From the NCBI GenBank assembly GCA_035457705.1, contig DATIBD010000098.1, forward strand, positions 1 to 64,000: DNA of 64,000 nt. The letters run 5' to 3'. Origin of the DNA: DASPGQ01 sp035457705 (GTDB lineage: Bacteria > Acidobacteriota > Vicinamibacteria > Marinacidobacterales > SMYC01). This document shows positions 1-9,632 of this stretch, in pieces; within the stretch, counting starts at the first letter, position 1; every line of letters begins with the position of its first letter. The notes below the pieces were generated by a model that was not told the origin of the DNA, made no database searches, and saw only the letters and a list, made by a program, of their open reading frames with translations. Made by a program: the position numbers and the translations under genes.

Positions 1-712
1 GGCCAATTTCGGACGGTTCGAAGAGCGCGCTGTAAATACCATCGCCGGCCAAATCGTCGCTTTCCAACCCATCGTCCTGGAGTTGCAAGATGTGAAGGAT
101 GTCGTCCTGAGAGCGGACCCTCGCCGTCATGTTCGCTCCCATGAGGGGGATACCTCCGTCGAACACGAAGGCGCTAACCACCTGAACGCCGCCGAGTTCG
201 ACAAATGGACGCAAGACGACGAGAGCGGTTCTAATTGGACTGTCCGTCGAAACGAGGCTGGCTACAGCTACCTCTCTCTCGAGTGAATGTTCTCCTGCGA
301 AACGTACCGTATAAACCCCCTCGCCTTGAGATGGAAGCACAAAGATGTAATGAACCCCATTCCCAGCGAAAAGCATTAGGGGGCTGTCATCTGTTTCCTG
401 TGTTTCGAAGGTAACAAAAGACCCATCAATAGTAGCGATGGTATTCCCGTTGAAGACCTGACCTGACGGTACCTCGATAGTGACATCGACATCAGAGGAT
501 GCAGTAATCTGCACAGTAATCGACTGGGCGGCGTCGATGACGAAGGTGGCTTCGCCAGCAATCTCATCTGGCGCTAGTCGCACAAGTTTGGTTTGCGCGG
601 CAATCAATGGCACAGAAAGGGCCGTATCCTGGGACTCAACCAGCCCAACAGAGACTTGTGTCAGTAACAACCCCAGTACCGAAGCACCTACCCTCGCGCA
701 CCGTACCGTCAC
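1..712 (-). CDS. Exported protein, 3' part beyond the window (third gene of the giant-protein operon)
   Basis: An open frame runs without a stop from about 718 to the left edge, so the C-terminus is missing and 237 codons are visible. GTG at 712 (or TTG at 718, with GGGGAC just upstream) gives a basic then hydrophobic start (VRCARVGASVLGLLL) that looks like a signal peptide. The next ~120 residues look like a beta-sandwich. The last ~60 visible residues contain LQDDGLESDDLAGDGIYSAL, a pattern typical of the choice-of-anchor/VWA-associated sandwich domains of exported bacterial proteins. It starts about 40 bp after the stop of the 2959-aa gene and is probably co-transcribed. Base composition is visibly more A/T-rich than most of the window, like the adjacent 3' third of the 2959-aa gene. 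Function is unknown; it is likely extracellular. Confidence 0.72.
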   Translation of the reverse strand, partial: MTVRCARVGASVLGLLLTQVSVGLVESQDTALSVPLIAAQTKLVRLAPDEIAGEATFVIDAAQSITVQITASSDVDVTIEVPSGQVFNGNTIATIDGSFVTFETQETDDSPLMLFAGNGVHYIFVLPSQGEGVYTVRFAGEHSLEREVAVASLVSTDSPIRTALVVLRPFVELGGVQVVSAFVFDGGIPLMGANMTARVRSQDDILHILQLQDDGLESDDLAGDGIYSALFEPSEIG

Positions 713-752
713 AATCAACGTTGTCCCCAGAAGTGACGAGACGCAACAGTAG

Positions 753-3700
753 TCATTTCAGGTCTCCCTTAGTCGTCTCGACCTTGATAATCCACGGAAG
801 GACCCTAGACGCGACCGCGCCATCGGCGACGCTCGCATGGTTGCGACCCTCTCCCCCTGTTCCGAGTGTGTCTTCGCCCCGTAGTTCTAGCAGGTTCTCA
901 ACCCTGGGTTCTAACGTACCTTGACCCAGGCCGCTTGCTATCGTTACCAGAGTATCGTTATGACTCGGTGACTTCGGCGGAATGTTCATGAGTTTCGCGA
1001 CTGAGATCGTTTGTTCGTTGGGGGTTCCTTGGAGAATCTGCTTGCTTCCGAGAACGTACTGGATCGTCTGCGTTCCACGAAGGAGTTGGTAAGCACGATC
1101 GACCACGAAAGCCGCGGTAGCCGGACTCACGGATAGAACTCGCGCTATCGAAGGATCCTCGAGAGGTACTCCGCGAATCTCCGCGACCGTATCGACCGCT
1201 GAACTGCCATCAACATCGGCGTCCGCGGCGACAACATTGAAAACGACATCCTGAGATAGTAAGGGTAGATTTCGAGCGTTGAAAGTGGCGGCAAACCCAG
1301 TCGTGAGGTTGCGTTTCCCATTTTCGACTCCCAGGACGAGTGCCGCTAGATTCGTGAGGCTAGGGAACGCAACGAATTCTGTTTTTGCAGCCTCGATGGA
1401 CGCGCGCTCGTTTAGGAGGAGAATGTCGGCGCCTACGCTGCCATTGTGAGGTGTACTGAGACTCGTGACGGAGAGTACCCGAAAATCGTCATCGTGCTGT
1501 GGCTGGAACCGTGCGAGATAGTCTCTCGTGTCCAGGCCGCCTTTGCTGTGAACCACCAGATGGACACTATCGACTCCGAAACTATGGACCAGGTCAGGGA
1601 TGAGTACGTTCAGTTTCTCTGAGTTGATGTGCACGAAATTCGCTTTCGGTACGAGACTAATGGAGTTGTCGAATGGGAACCCAACAAGCTCCAGATACTC
1701 TGCAAATCCTTGACGCCTGTAGAAATCTCCATCGGATCCGTTTCCGTGAACGAAAATGATGGGTGACACGGTTTTGAACCGGATGGATGCCCAGTCGACG
1801 GCAGTACACCATCGTGCTTCGGCTGGAGGACTCCCCACATCGATCTCGATTCTCACGTTGTTCATCACAGGAGTAGGACTGGAGCCCGGCTGCGCTCTCT
1901 CAGGAAACCTGAGGATCTCGATAGGCACCAGAAGCGAGCTTTTGGTCCACTTATTCTTCCGTCCAGTTAAATGCCCGACTTCCACACCATTGATGAGGAC
2001 TCGATCGATCTCCGGGTTCTCCCGAACACCTGAGTCGACATCGAATGCAGCAATAGTCAGGATGGCATGCTGCGACACGAACCCGTTGGCGATGAGCTGT
2101 GCAGCGTCAACTAAATTTCCATCGTTTTCATCGATCTGACCGACATATCTCTTGATCCCCACATCGAACTCTATCGGTCCCGAAGTCTTGAATCGACACT
2201 CATTGTCAGAAACAAAGTCTGTGACAAAGACAAGATCATTGGGATCTTCCGGATGTGCTCTTCCTTCGGCGGAAGGCTGATCCAAGTCGTCGGTGAAGTC
2301 ATTGATTGCGGCGGAGATGAGGTGTACGTCGAGCCCGATGTCGGAACCCGTCGTGAGAAGAATCTGAGAAACGACGCCAATTTCTCCGCCCGTGCCACGC
2401 ATCACCCCTGCCAACTCTGGGTTGGCTGGGTTCGTCAAGTTGTAGATCTCCACCTGCGCGGGAATCATGATGGGGTTGGCGTTATTGTCGAACTCTCCCG
2501 TGTCTCTTCCCGCCGTCGAGACGAATACCGTCGAGCTGTCCTCATCGATTGCGAGGCTCGTCGCCCAGCCGCCCTCCAGCTCGATGACAGTCAGCAGGTC
2601 CGGCTCCACAGGATTCGTGACGTCAACAATGGCCAGCGTGCCCGGCCCGTTCTTCACCATCGGGCCGCCAGCTAGGACCGCGATCTTTTGCGCTCCGACG
2701 TGGGTTACCGCGGTATCAGAGGGCTGGCTCATGTGGATCGTCGAGCCGTCGACCGGGTCGGGCTCGGTCGCGAGTGCCGTGGTGGCGTACACCGAAGCGG
2801 CCGGTGCGTTCTGGAGGTTCACCGTTGTGAGCCGCCCGACGCCGTCGGCAAGCGAGATACCCCCCACATAACCAACCCGATCCTGGCCGGTTCCGACCAC
2901 CTTGACGGTCGTGACCGAGAGGTTATCCGTGCCGCCGGCCGGATCCGGGATGTTGATGCGGTTCTGGATCGCCTGTCTTCCGAATCCTATCCCCCGGCTG
3001 AATAGCCCTTGGCTCACTGGGAACGGAATCGAACCGAAGCCTACGGCGGTCGAAGTAAGAAGAAGCTCGTCGCCGAAGAGCCTCTTCGCTTCGCGCAAAT
3101 TCACGATCTTCAAGCCCCCCCAAGCCGTCGCGACGTAAGCGAACCCCTCATGGAGGTCGACCTGGTAATCCGAACCTTCGCCGGGAACGACCGTCGTCAC
3201 GAATCCGGCGTAAGGAAATGGCGATTGTCTCGAGGTGACGTCGAACATCGTCAGACCAGAGTTACCGCTTCTCGGATTGAACGACAAAACCGCAGCCACA
3301 TCGAGGATGCCGTTCTGCATATCCACGTTCTCCTCGACGCTGATGTCCCGCACCATGCTGCCGACGAACACCGAGGGATCTCCCACGAGCGTCGGCTGAC
3401 TCGGGTCAGCCAAATCGAAAACGTGGAGGTTTCCTGTGGTACCGTCCGCCCCTTTGGGTTGAGTGGCCACCAGAGCGTAGTGGTCCAACGTGGCCAGGGC
3501 CACCAATGTGGCGTCGAGAGGCGCATCGCCGATCTTCTTCGGTGCAAACGTCTCGAAAACGATCTGGTTCGTCGCATCGTCGAGAGGGAGCGGGCTGGGC
3601 TGGCCCGGCGAGGGGAGGTCCACGATGGCGGTGCTGAACAGAACACGGTAGCTCTGCGAGAACTTCAGCCCCTGCGTGGGGGTAATGGTCAGCGCGACGG

Positions 3701-6700
3701 CTTCGTCAGCCGGCCCGGGAGGACCCACGGTGCCGTCGCGCTTGGTCGCAACGAGGTCGACGGAAATCGCAAGGGCGTTGTTCGAAAGCTCGGTGAGGGT
3801 CACGGTGGACTCGTTCACGTTCGTGACCGGCTCGGTAAATTGAACGGAGATCACCTGACTGACCGGCACGCCTTCTTCACCGTCTCTCGGCACCGCCGAG
3901 TCCGAGATCACCGCCGGCGCTCCATCCAGCGGTACGTCGTTGCCCGCGCCCGCCGGAACTGCCAGAAAGCTCTTCCGCTGCGTCAAGAGGTTCGTGAAGG
4001 CATCGCGTCCCTCAGCTACGATCGTGTATGCCCGTGCCTGTTGAGGTCGAAACGTCCCCTCATAGACGAACAGTGGCTGCGCCTGCCCTCCGCCGCTCAC
4101 CAACTCGTCGGGTCTTTTCATCATCGGTATCGACTGCCCGCTGACATCGACGAAGACCGTGCCGTCGCCCGGCGGCTGAGTGAACTGAAGCTTGATGACT
4201 AGCTCGTCGCCGACCGTCACGAACCCGTTCGTAATCGCGGTTCTAATCGCGCCGTCTTGCTCGAACAGAAGGACCGTCAAGGTCGTGCGCGGGGGCTCGG
4301 GAGGCGACAGCGGAAAGTCGAACACGACGTCGCCGGCACGCGTGAAGCGAGAAAGCGTCCCAAAGCGCTCGACCACATCTGGATCTTCGAAAGCTACTGA
4401 GCGAGACTCGCGACCTTTCCCGTCTCTCGCCAGGAGGTTCACGAGGGAGCCAACGGTGCCGAAGAGTGCATCGAACAAGACGAAGCGACCTTCGTCATTG
4501 GTTGTTGCCGTGTACTGGCCGCCCTGGAGCGCCTCGTCGACTCGAACGGTAACGCCCGAGAGCGGAATCTCCAGAGGGTTCACGGCCGACGTGTCGATCT
4601 CCCGTGCGATGCCCGTGATTGCCCCCAACGGGTTTCTCCCGGTCGAAGGAACCGTGGGATACCAAATGCAAAAGTAGAAGCCGCCACTCGAGATACCCGG
4701 AAACGGCGGTGATTCGGTCTTCAGCTTCCCACCCGCCACCGTGGCGGTGTCGATGATTTCATAGAGTACTTCGCCCTGCTCCTCGACCTTTCGCACAATG
4801 ACGAAGTCCGCGTCCGGCGGTGCGAGCGGCGGGATTGGAAGCCTCAAGTCCGCCTCCTCCCCGAGCGCGGCGCCGCCCATGTTCACTTCCACGCCCGAGC
4901 CAAATCCACCCGCGCCATCGGCGAGCGGCAATTCATCCAGAACCGTCTGCTCCACCTCCGTCAGAGTGAAGATCGCTGCGCCGGCGAGCGCTCCATCTGG
5001 TACGGCGAGCTCGAAATCCCCTAAAGAGATCTTGCCGCCTCGCCGGCCGATGGCTACCTCGCCGTTCGGTCCGTGGAACTCCGTCTTGTGGATCACGATT
5101 TCGTGATTCGAGGAGTCCAGGATCCTTATTTGGAGCTCGTCGGTAATGGAAGCCAGGATTGCGAAGAAAAGACTCCCGTCCGTATCAACGTTTCCCGTCA
5201 CGACGACGCCGTTCGTCAGGTTCACGGTCGTGACCGAGCTTCCGGGCTCGAAAGAGAACGCGGGCGCCGCTATGGTCACGAACCCATCGGCGTCGGGGAA
5301 GCTCACCGTCAGCGCATCGGGGTTCCGCTCCGCGATCGAGTCGTCGAGCGTCGTGAAGCTCGATGCAAACGGGAGCAGAGAGTTCGACGTCATGTCCTGG
5401 ACGGCCGAGGTCGCCACCACGATGTAATTCGTCAGCGGCTCGAGATTGTCATCGGGAAGGAAGGAGACCGATAGATTGCCGACGCCCAGGACGGCACGGC
5501 CAGAAACCGGGGTCTGGTCCGCCCTCCTCACCGATATCGACGAGGTCGAAATCGTGGTGGGGTCGACGGGCTCGGAGAATGTAAGCCGGATCGATGGGGA
5601 TAGCGATACGCCCACCGCTCCGTCGAGCGGTGTGGCGTCCGTGACGAATGGCCCGGTCAGAGTCAGCGCGAGGTCGAGGTTGACCGTGCTCGTCGCCGAC
5701 GACGGTGTCACGATGCTCACTGCCTGATTGCCCGTGACCAGGCTGCGAGCGGTGATTGTCGTTGGTTCGAGTCTCGCCCCGACGGTAAAGAAACCCGAGG
5801 CCGGCGTAACGTCCGCGAAGGGGCTCGTCGAGGACTCCACGACCACGAGCCCGGCGGGGGAGCCGCCTTCGGTGACGGTCCCTTGAACGAGGCCGAGAGG
5901 CTCTGATGCCTGGAAGAAGAGATAGGTTCCGCCGGAACCGATGTCCGCCCTGATCCGGCCATCGGCCAACGACGCCGGGCCGATGAGACGGACCTTTCTC
6001 TGTCCGGAGACGAAGAGGAGCTTGGCGATGAAGAGACCGCTGGGCGATGCCAGATTTGCCGGGAGCGAAAGGGTTCCGGGCACCTCGAGTATTGCCCCCG
6101 AGAGCTCCACCTCCGCCGAAGCGACCAGAGTCATCCCTTCGAACCCGATTGCGACCGTCAGCGGATCGCGGGCTTCGACGGAAACGCTGACCGTGCCGTT
6201 AGTCAACGCCCCGGAGGGCACGATGAGCTCCGCGCCGCCGGCACCCATTACGACGGCGCCTTCCTCTCCTACCAGAACGCCTCGATAGAAAGCGGGCGCC
6301 AGCTCGATCTCGACGTGGATTCGACCCTCTTTCAGCTCGTCCACGGTGAACTTTCGACTCGGTGCGACCGGGAAATCCAGGTGAAGCTCTTCGTCTTCAC
6401 GCAACGGGAAACGATAGAGAGGCATCTCCTGAGAGAACGGCTCCCGGATGAGGGACCCTTCGGAAAAACTCTCGACCGTCTCCTCCACGCGAGCGGAGAC
6501 GAGCGTTCCGCTCGGAAGTGCGAGCGGCGAGAACAACACGACGGAGCCTTGCGCCATCGCCTCCGGCGACACCGGTGAGATGGCGGGAGTGACTTCACTC
6601 GAAGCGGATAGCCCGAACGAGACTTCTCTTGGCGCCACACCCAGAAGGGGCTCACCCACGGTCGGCTGAGGAGGAAGCGTTGCTGCTGTATCGGCGACGA

Positions 6701-9632
6701 CGAACGAATACGTGCCCGTCTCGCCGATGGTTGCGGTAACGGACTCATCGCCGCTGAGATCGTTGGCCTCGACCACCCATACGCTGGATACCTCGTCGTA
6801 ACGGATCAACGCGATGCTCAGCCCAGTCAGCCCCGCCGCGTCGAGCGCAATTGTCGCGCTCGGCAAGCTCAGCGCCGCTGGTTCCACCTGCACCGAACCG
6901 ATCGGTGACCATCCGAGAGGCAAGACGTTTCGCAGGCCTCGGCCCGACACCGACGTCAAGCGAAAGTCCTTGTCAGAGGAAAGAACTCCGGAGGGGACCG
7001 TCAAGGAGAAGTTCCCGCGCGCGCTCGTCACGATTCCCCCGCTCGCCCCGAGGGACGTGACGTTGTCATCGAGAGGCGTCAGGCGCATGTCGGGCACCAC
7101 CGTCCCCGACACCTGGTCCACGACAACGACGCGCTCCACGACCGTGAAGCCCGCTCGCTCCGCGCGAAGCGTAACCGAGGCCTCATTCGTGGACAGGCCG
7201 AACCGACCCATCGCGTTCGTCGTTTCGGTTGATACCGTTGCCCCCGCCAGCGGCAAGCCCCTGGTATCGTCGTAGACTTCGCCAGTCACGAAGCCGCCGC
7301 CGAGCACCTCGAAGGAAGCAGGCGGTGAGGACGCCGTATTCCCGGCCAGGTCATTCGCGGTCGCCACCACCGAGATGAAGCTACCCACGGTCGCGTTCGG
7401 TGGAACCGTTACGGTCGTTTCGAAGGGCTCTTCCGAGAGCGTGGCCACCTCGACGCCTGCAACGGCGATCGTCACGGAGTTCAGCGCCAGATTATCCGAG
7501 GCCGATGACGCGACCGAGATCGTTTGTCCGCGGCGTCCCGTGGAAGGCGCGCTCAGGGAAACGCTAGGGGGAGTCTTATCGAGGCTCAGGGTGATGGTCG
7601 TGGAAACAAAGTTGCCTGCATGATCGAACGCCTCGCCGGTGACCAGTTGATCCTTACCCTCCGCCGCCACGATAACGGCTTCGGTACAGCTCTGGATACC
7701 GCTCTCGGCGTCCTGGCAATCGAACGTCACGGTCACGTTACTGTTGTGCCAGCCGTCGGCGTTCGGCGCCGGCTCAACCATCGCCGTGATCGTCGGAGGG
7801 GTGGTGTCATCAAGCGCTGTAACGGTCACCGTCACGGTTGCCGTCGCCGTTTCGAATCCATCCGAGATCGTGTAGTCGAAGAAGTCGGTCCCCGTGAACC
7901 CCGCATCAGCCAGATAGGTGATCGACTGGTCGGCTTGTAGTGTCGCCGCGCCATTCGGGGGGTTGGTGACGTTCGTGATACTGAGCGAATCACCATCGGG
8001 ATAGGAATCATTCCCGAGCACGTCGATGATGATTTCGGTTTCAGAAGAAGTCTGCGCAAAGTCGTCCACGGCCACCGGCGCGAGGTTCCCCAGGTCGATG
8101 CGCTCCAGAACCAAACGGGGCGCCAAGGCGGGATCGCTCTCCTTCGAGTGGTATTCCACGAGTCCCGACTGTCCCTCGTCGTCTTTCTTGACGAGCCATC
8201 CGAACGGCGCTCCTTCCTTCACGTCGTCCGTTACATCGAACGTGACTTCACCCGTCATCCCCTGCGTGTGCAGGAATCCCGGCCCCGAAGAAGGAGCATA
8301 GTCTCCCCCGTCCCACTGAATCAGGCAGCCGGGACTCTGGTCAGAGACGTCTTCATCGGTCGCACAGGCCCAGGTCACCCCTGGACCCGCCCCGCGCTCG
8401 TTGCCGTTCGCGTTGAAGCCGTTGCCCTCGGTCCAGTCGGAGAGGAGGCGATGCGCGCGTACCATGCGACCCTCACCCCAGTTCTCCCCCGCGTTCTGGA
8501 CCGTCAAAACGAGCTCGGCCGTCAGAAGACCCGAGAGATCCGGCTCCGAGAGGTCGAACTGCACCAGAGCCCGGTTCTTCCCCGATTGCCGCACCCGCAG
8601 CATCGTGCTCGCCCCCTCGCTCGTGTCCGGAGCGCCCTGGCGCAAGAAGGCGTCCTTCGTCACCTGAAGCGTCGTTTGGCTCTCTCGCCCAATCGTCACC
8701 GCGACCGTTCCCGTCGATTGAGCCTGCGAAGTGTCTTCTACCGTGTAGCTGAAATCGTCTGTTCCGATGAAATCCGTATCCGGGGTGTACCTCACGAGTC
8801 CGTTTTCCACCGTCGCGTCCCCGTTCGGAGGATCAGTCACCGAAACCAGGGTGATGGAATCGTTGTTCCCATCCGAGTCGTTGGCCAGAACGTCGATGAC
8901 GACGGTCCGATTCCGAGCGGTGATCGCCGTATCATCGACGACCGTCGGAGGCAGGTTCGGGTTCGCGCTAACGAGGACGAGTCGAGGTCCGAGGGAAGGG
9001 TCGCCGGAAGCGGCAGCCGCTTCGACCGAGAAGTACTCGACCTTCCCCGCGTCCCCCTCGTTTTCCTTCTTGACTAGAAACACCGCTTCCGCCGCACCGG
9101 CGCCCAGTGCCAGGACGTCCGCGGTCACGTCGAAGACAACTTCTCCCGTCATTCCGTTGAAGTGCAGGACCGCAGGAGCCGTCGCTTCCACAAAGCTCCC
9201 ACCGTCCCAGGCCATCGCGCAGTCTGCCGCCGCATTCGCGATGTCGGTATCTTTTGAACACTTCCACGTCACCCCGGCACCGGTCCCCTGGACGTTGTTC
9301 CCCACGTTCCAGCCGTTTCCTTCCGCGAACGTGTCCAGAAGTCGGTGCACCCGCACCGGACGGCCCGACGCGCTCCAGTTCGTCGAGATGTCCGAGATCG
9401 TAAGCACCAGGCGTGCCTCCTGCAGACCCTCGAGCTTACCCGCCACATCGAAGCCGAGCAGCACCCGGTTGTTTCCGGAAGCCTGGAGCCTCAAGATGTG
9501 ATTCGCCCCCTCGTTCTGGTTCGGCGACCCCTGGGTCAGAAAGCTATCCTTCGTCGCCACGAGCGTGTCATCGCTCCGAGTGGCCGCCGGCACGATCACC
9601 GCTGCCAACAACAGAAGCAAACAACGTCTCAC
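753..9632 (-). CDS. Giant secreted multidomain protein with C-terminal alpha/beta-hydrolase (2959 aa)
   Basis: The N-terminus (RRCLLLLLAAVIVPAATRS) is a signal peptide. Rough domain order: DNRLRE-type domain 24-227; Ig/cadherin-like 229-315 (VIDVLANDSDG); second DNRLRE 316-510; second Ig-like 512-600; two further Ig-like domains to ~770, with a Cys pair in FDCQDAESGIQSC; one carboxypeptidase-regulatory-like domain ~775-855; long beta-rich stretches; Big_5-like domains near 1325-1430 and 1910-2025; LVIVD-type propeller repeats ~2035-2410; an alpha/beta-hydrolase ~2620-2900. The hydrolase shows IIFVHGNGSDGD, the nucleophile elbow VVHSKGG (Ser near 2694) and a candidate His in SPSHND (~2889), as in lipases of the PGAP1/triacylglycerol type. 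The GTG start overlaps the stop of the 4118-aa gene (GTGA). No cell-wall sorting signal or C-terminal anchor is seen. It is probably an extracellular or surface enzyme; the substrate is unknown. Confidence 0.9.
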   Translation of the reverse strand: MRRCLLLLLAAVIVPAATRSDDTLVATKDSFLTQGSPNQNEGANHILRLQASGNNRVLLGFDVAGKLEGLQEARLVLTISDISTNWSASGRPVRVHRLLDTFAEGNGWNVGNNVQGTGAGVTWKCSKDTDIANAAADCAMAWDGGSFVEATAPAVLHFNGMTGEVVFDVTADVLALGAGAAEAVFLVKKENEGDAGKVEYFSVEAAAASGDPSLGPRLVLVSANPNLPPTVVDDTAITARNRTVVIDVLANDSDGNNDSITLVSVTDPPNGDATVENGLVRYTPDTDFIGTDDFSYTVEDTSQAQSTGTVAVTIGRESQTTLQVTKDAFLRQGAPDTSEGASTMLRVRQSGKNRALVQFDLSEPDLSGLLTAELVLTVQNAGENWGEGRMVRAHRLLSDWTEGNGFNANGNERGAGPGVTWACATDEDVSDQSPGCLIQWDGGDYAPSSGPGFLHTQGMTGEVTFDVTDDVKEGAPFGWLVKKDDEGQSGLVEYHSKESDPALAPRLVLERIDLGNLAPVAVDDFAQTSSETEIIIDVLGNDSYPDGDSLSITNVTNPPNGAATLQADQSITYLADAGFTGTDFFDYTISDGFETATATVTVTVTALDDTTPPTITAMVEPAPNADGWHNSNVTVTFDCQDAESGIQSCTEAVIVAAEGKDQLVTGEAFDHAGNFVSTTITLSLDKTPPSVSLSAPSTGRRGQTISVASSASDNLALNSVTIAVAGVEVATLSEEPFETTVTVPPNATVGSFISVVATANDLAGNTASSPPASFEVLGGGFVTGEVYDDTRGLPLAGATVSTETTNAMGRFGLSTNEASVTLRAERAGFTVVERVVVVDQVSGTVVPDMRLTPLDDNVTSLGASGGIVTSARGNFSLTVPSGVLSSDKDFRLTSVSGRGLRNVLPLGWSPIGSVQVEPAALSLPSATIALDAAGLTGLSIALIRYDEVSSVWVVEANDLSGDESVTATIGETGTYSFVVADTAATLPPQPTVGEPLLGVAPREVSFGLSASSEVTPAISPVSPEAMAQGSVVLFSPLALPSGTLVSARVEETVESFSEGSLIREPFSQEMPLYRFPLREDEELHLDFPVAPSRKFTVDELKEGRIHVEIELAPAFYRGVLVGEEGAVVMGAGGAELIVPSGALTNGTVSVSVEARDPLTVAIGFEGMTLVASAEVELSGAILEVPGTLSLPANLASPSGLFIAKLLFVSGQRKVRLIGPASLADGRIRADIGSGGTYLFFQASEPLGLVQGTVTEGGSPAGLVVVESSTSPFADVTPASGFFTVGARLEPTTITARSLVTGNQAVSIVTPSSATSTVNLDLALTLTGPFVTDATPLDGAVGVSLSPSIRLTFSEPVDPTTISTSSISVRRADQTPVSGRAVLGVGNLSVSFLPDDNLEPLTNYIVVATSAVQDMTSNSLLPFASSFTTLDDSIAERNPDALTVSFPDADGFVTIAAPAFSFEPGSSVTTVNLTNGVVVTGNVDTDGSLFFAILASITDELQIRILDSSNHEIVIHKTEFHGPNGEVAIGRRGGKISLGDFELAVPDGALAGAAIFTLTEVEQTVLDELPLADGAGGFGSGVEVNMGGAALGEEADLRLPIPPLAPPDADFVIVRKVEEQGEVLYEIIDTATVAGGKLKTESPPFPGISSGGFYFCIWYPTVPSTGRNPLGAITGIAREIDTSAVNPLEIPLSGVTVRVDEALQGGQYTATTNDEGRFVLFDALFGTVGSLVNLLARDGKGRESRSVAFEDPDVVERFGTLSRFTRAGDVVFDFPLSPPEPPRTTLTVLLFEQDGAIRTAITNGFVTVGDELVIKLQFTQPPGDGTVFVDVSGQSIPMMKRPDELVSGGGQAQPLFVYEGTFRPQQARAYTIVAEGRDAFTNLLTQRKSFLAVPAGAGNDVPLDGAPAVISDSAVPRDGEEGVPVSQVISVQFTEPVTNVNESTVTLTELSNNALAISVDLVATKRDGTVGPPGPADEAVALTITPTQGLKFSQSYRVLFSTAIVDLPSPGQPSPLPLDDATNQIVFETFAPKKIGDAPLDATLVALATLDHYALVATQPKGADGTTGNLHVFDLADPSQPTLVGDPSVFVGSMVRDISVEENVDMQNGILDVAAVLSFNPRSGNSGLTMFDVTSRQSPFPYAGFVTTVVPGEGSDYQVDLHEGFAYVATAWGGLKIVNLREAKRLFGDELLLTSTAVGFGSIPFPVSQGLFSRGIGFGRQAIQNRINIPDPAGGTDNLSVTTVKVVGTGQDRVGYVGGISLADGVGRLTTVNLQNAPAASVYATTALATEPDPVDGSTIHMSQPSDTAVTHVGAQKIAVLAGGPMVKNGPGTLAIVDVTNPVEPDLLTVIELEGGWATSLAIDEDSSTVFVSTAGRDTGEFDNNANPIMIPAQVEIYNLTNPANPELAGVMRGTGGEIGVVSQILLTTGSDIGLDVHLISAAINDFTDDLDQPSAEGRAHPEDPNDLVFVTDFVSDNECRFKTSGPIEFDVGIKRYVGQIDENDGNLVDAAQLIANGFVSQHAILTIAAFDVDSGVRENPEIDRVLINGVEVGHLTGRKNKWTKSSLLVPIEILRFPERAQPGSSPTPVMNNVRIEIDVGSPPAEARWCTAVDWASIRFKTVSPIIFVHGNGSDGDFYRRQGFAEYLELVGFPFDNSISLVPKANFVHINSEKLNVLIPDLVHSFGVDSVHLVVHSKGGLDTRDYLARFQPQHDDDFRVLSVTSLSTPHNGSVGADILLLNERASIEAAKTEFVAFPSLTNLAALVLGVENGKRNLTTGFAATFNARNLPLLSQDVVFNVVAADADVDGSSAVDTVAEIRGVPLEDPSIARVLSVSPATAAFVVDRAYQLLRGTQTIQYVLGSKQILQGTPNEQTISVAKLMNIPPKSPSHNDTLVTIASGLGQGTLEPRVENLLELRGEDTLGTGGEGRNHASVADGAVASRVLPWIIKVETTKGDLK

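Noticed and set aside
3009..4202. Long plus-strand open frame opposite the 2959-aa gene
   Set aside because: It lies wholly inside a well-supported gene on the other strand, its protein is Arg/His-rich with no family pattern, and it is an artefact of GC-rich antisense sequence. The same applies to the long antisense frames at 8148-9077, 20625-21974, 28661-29869, 30774-32438, 53595-54983 and 60972-63356.
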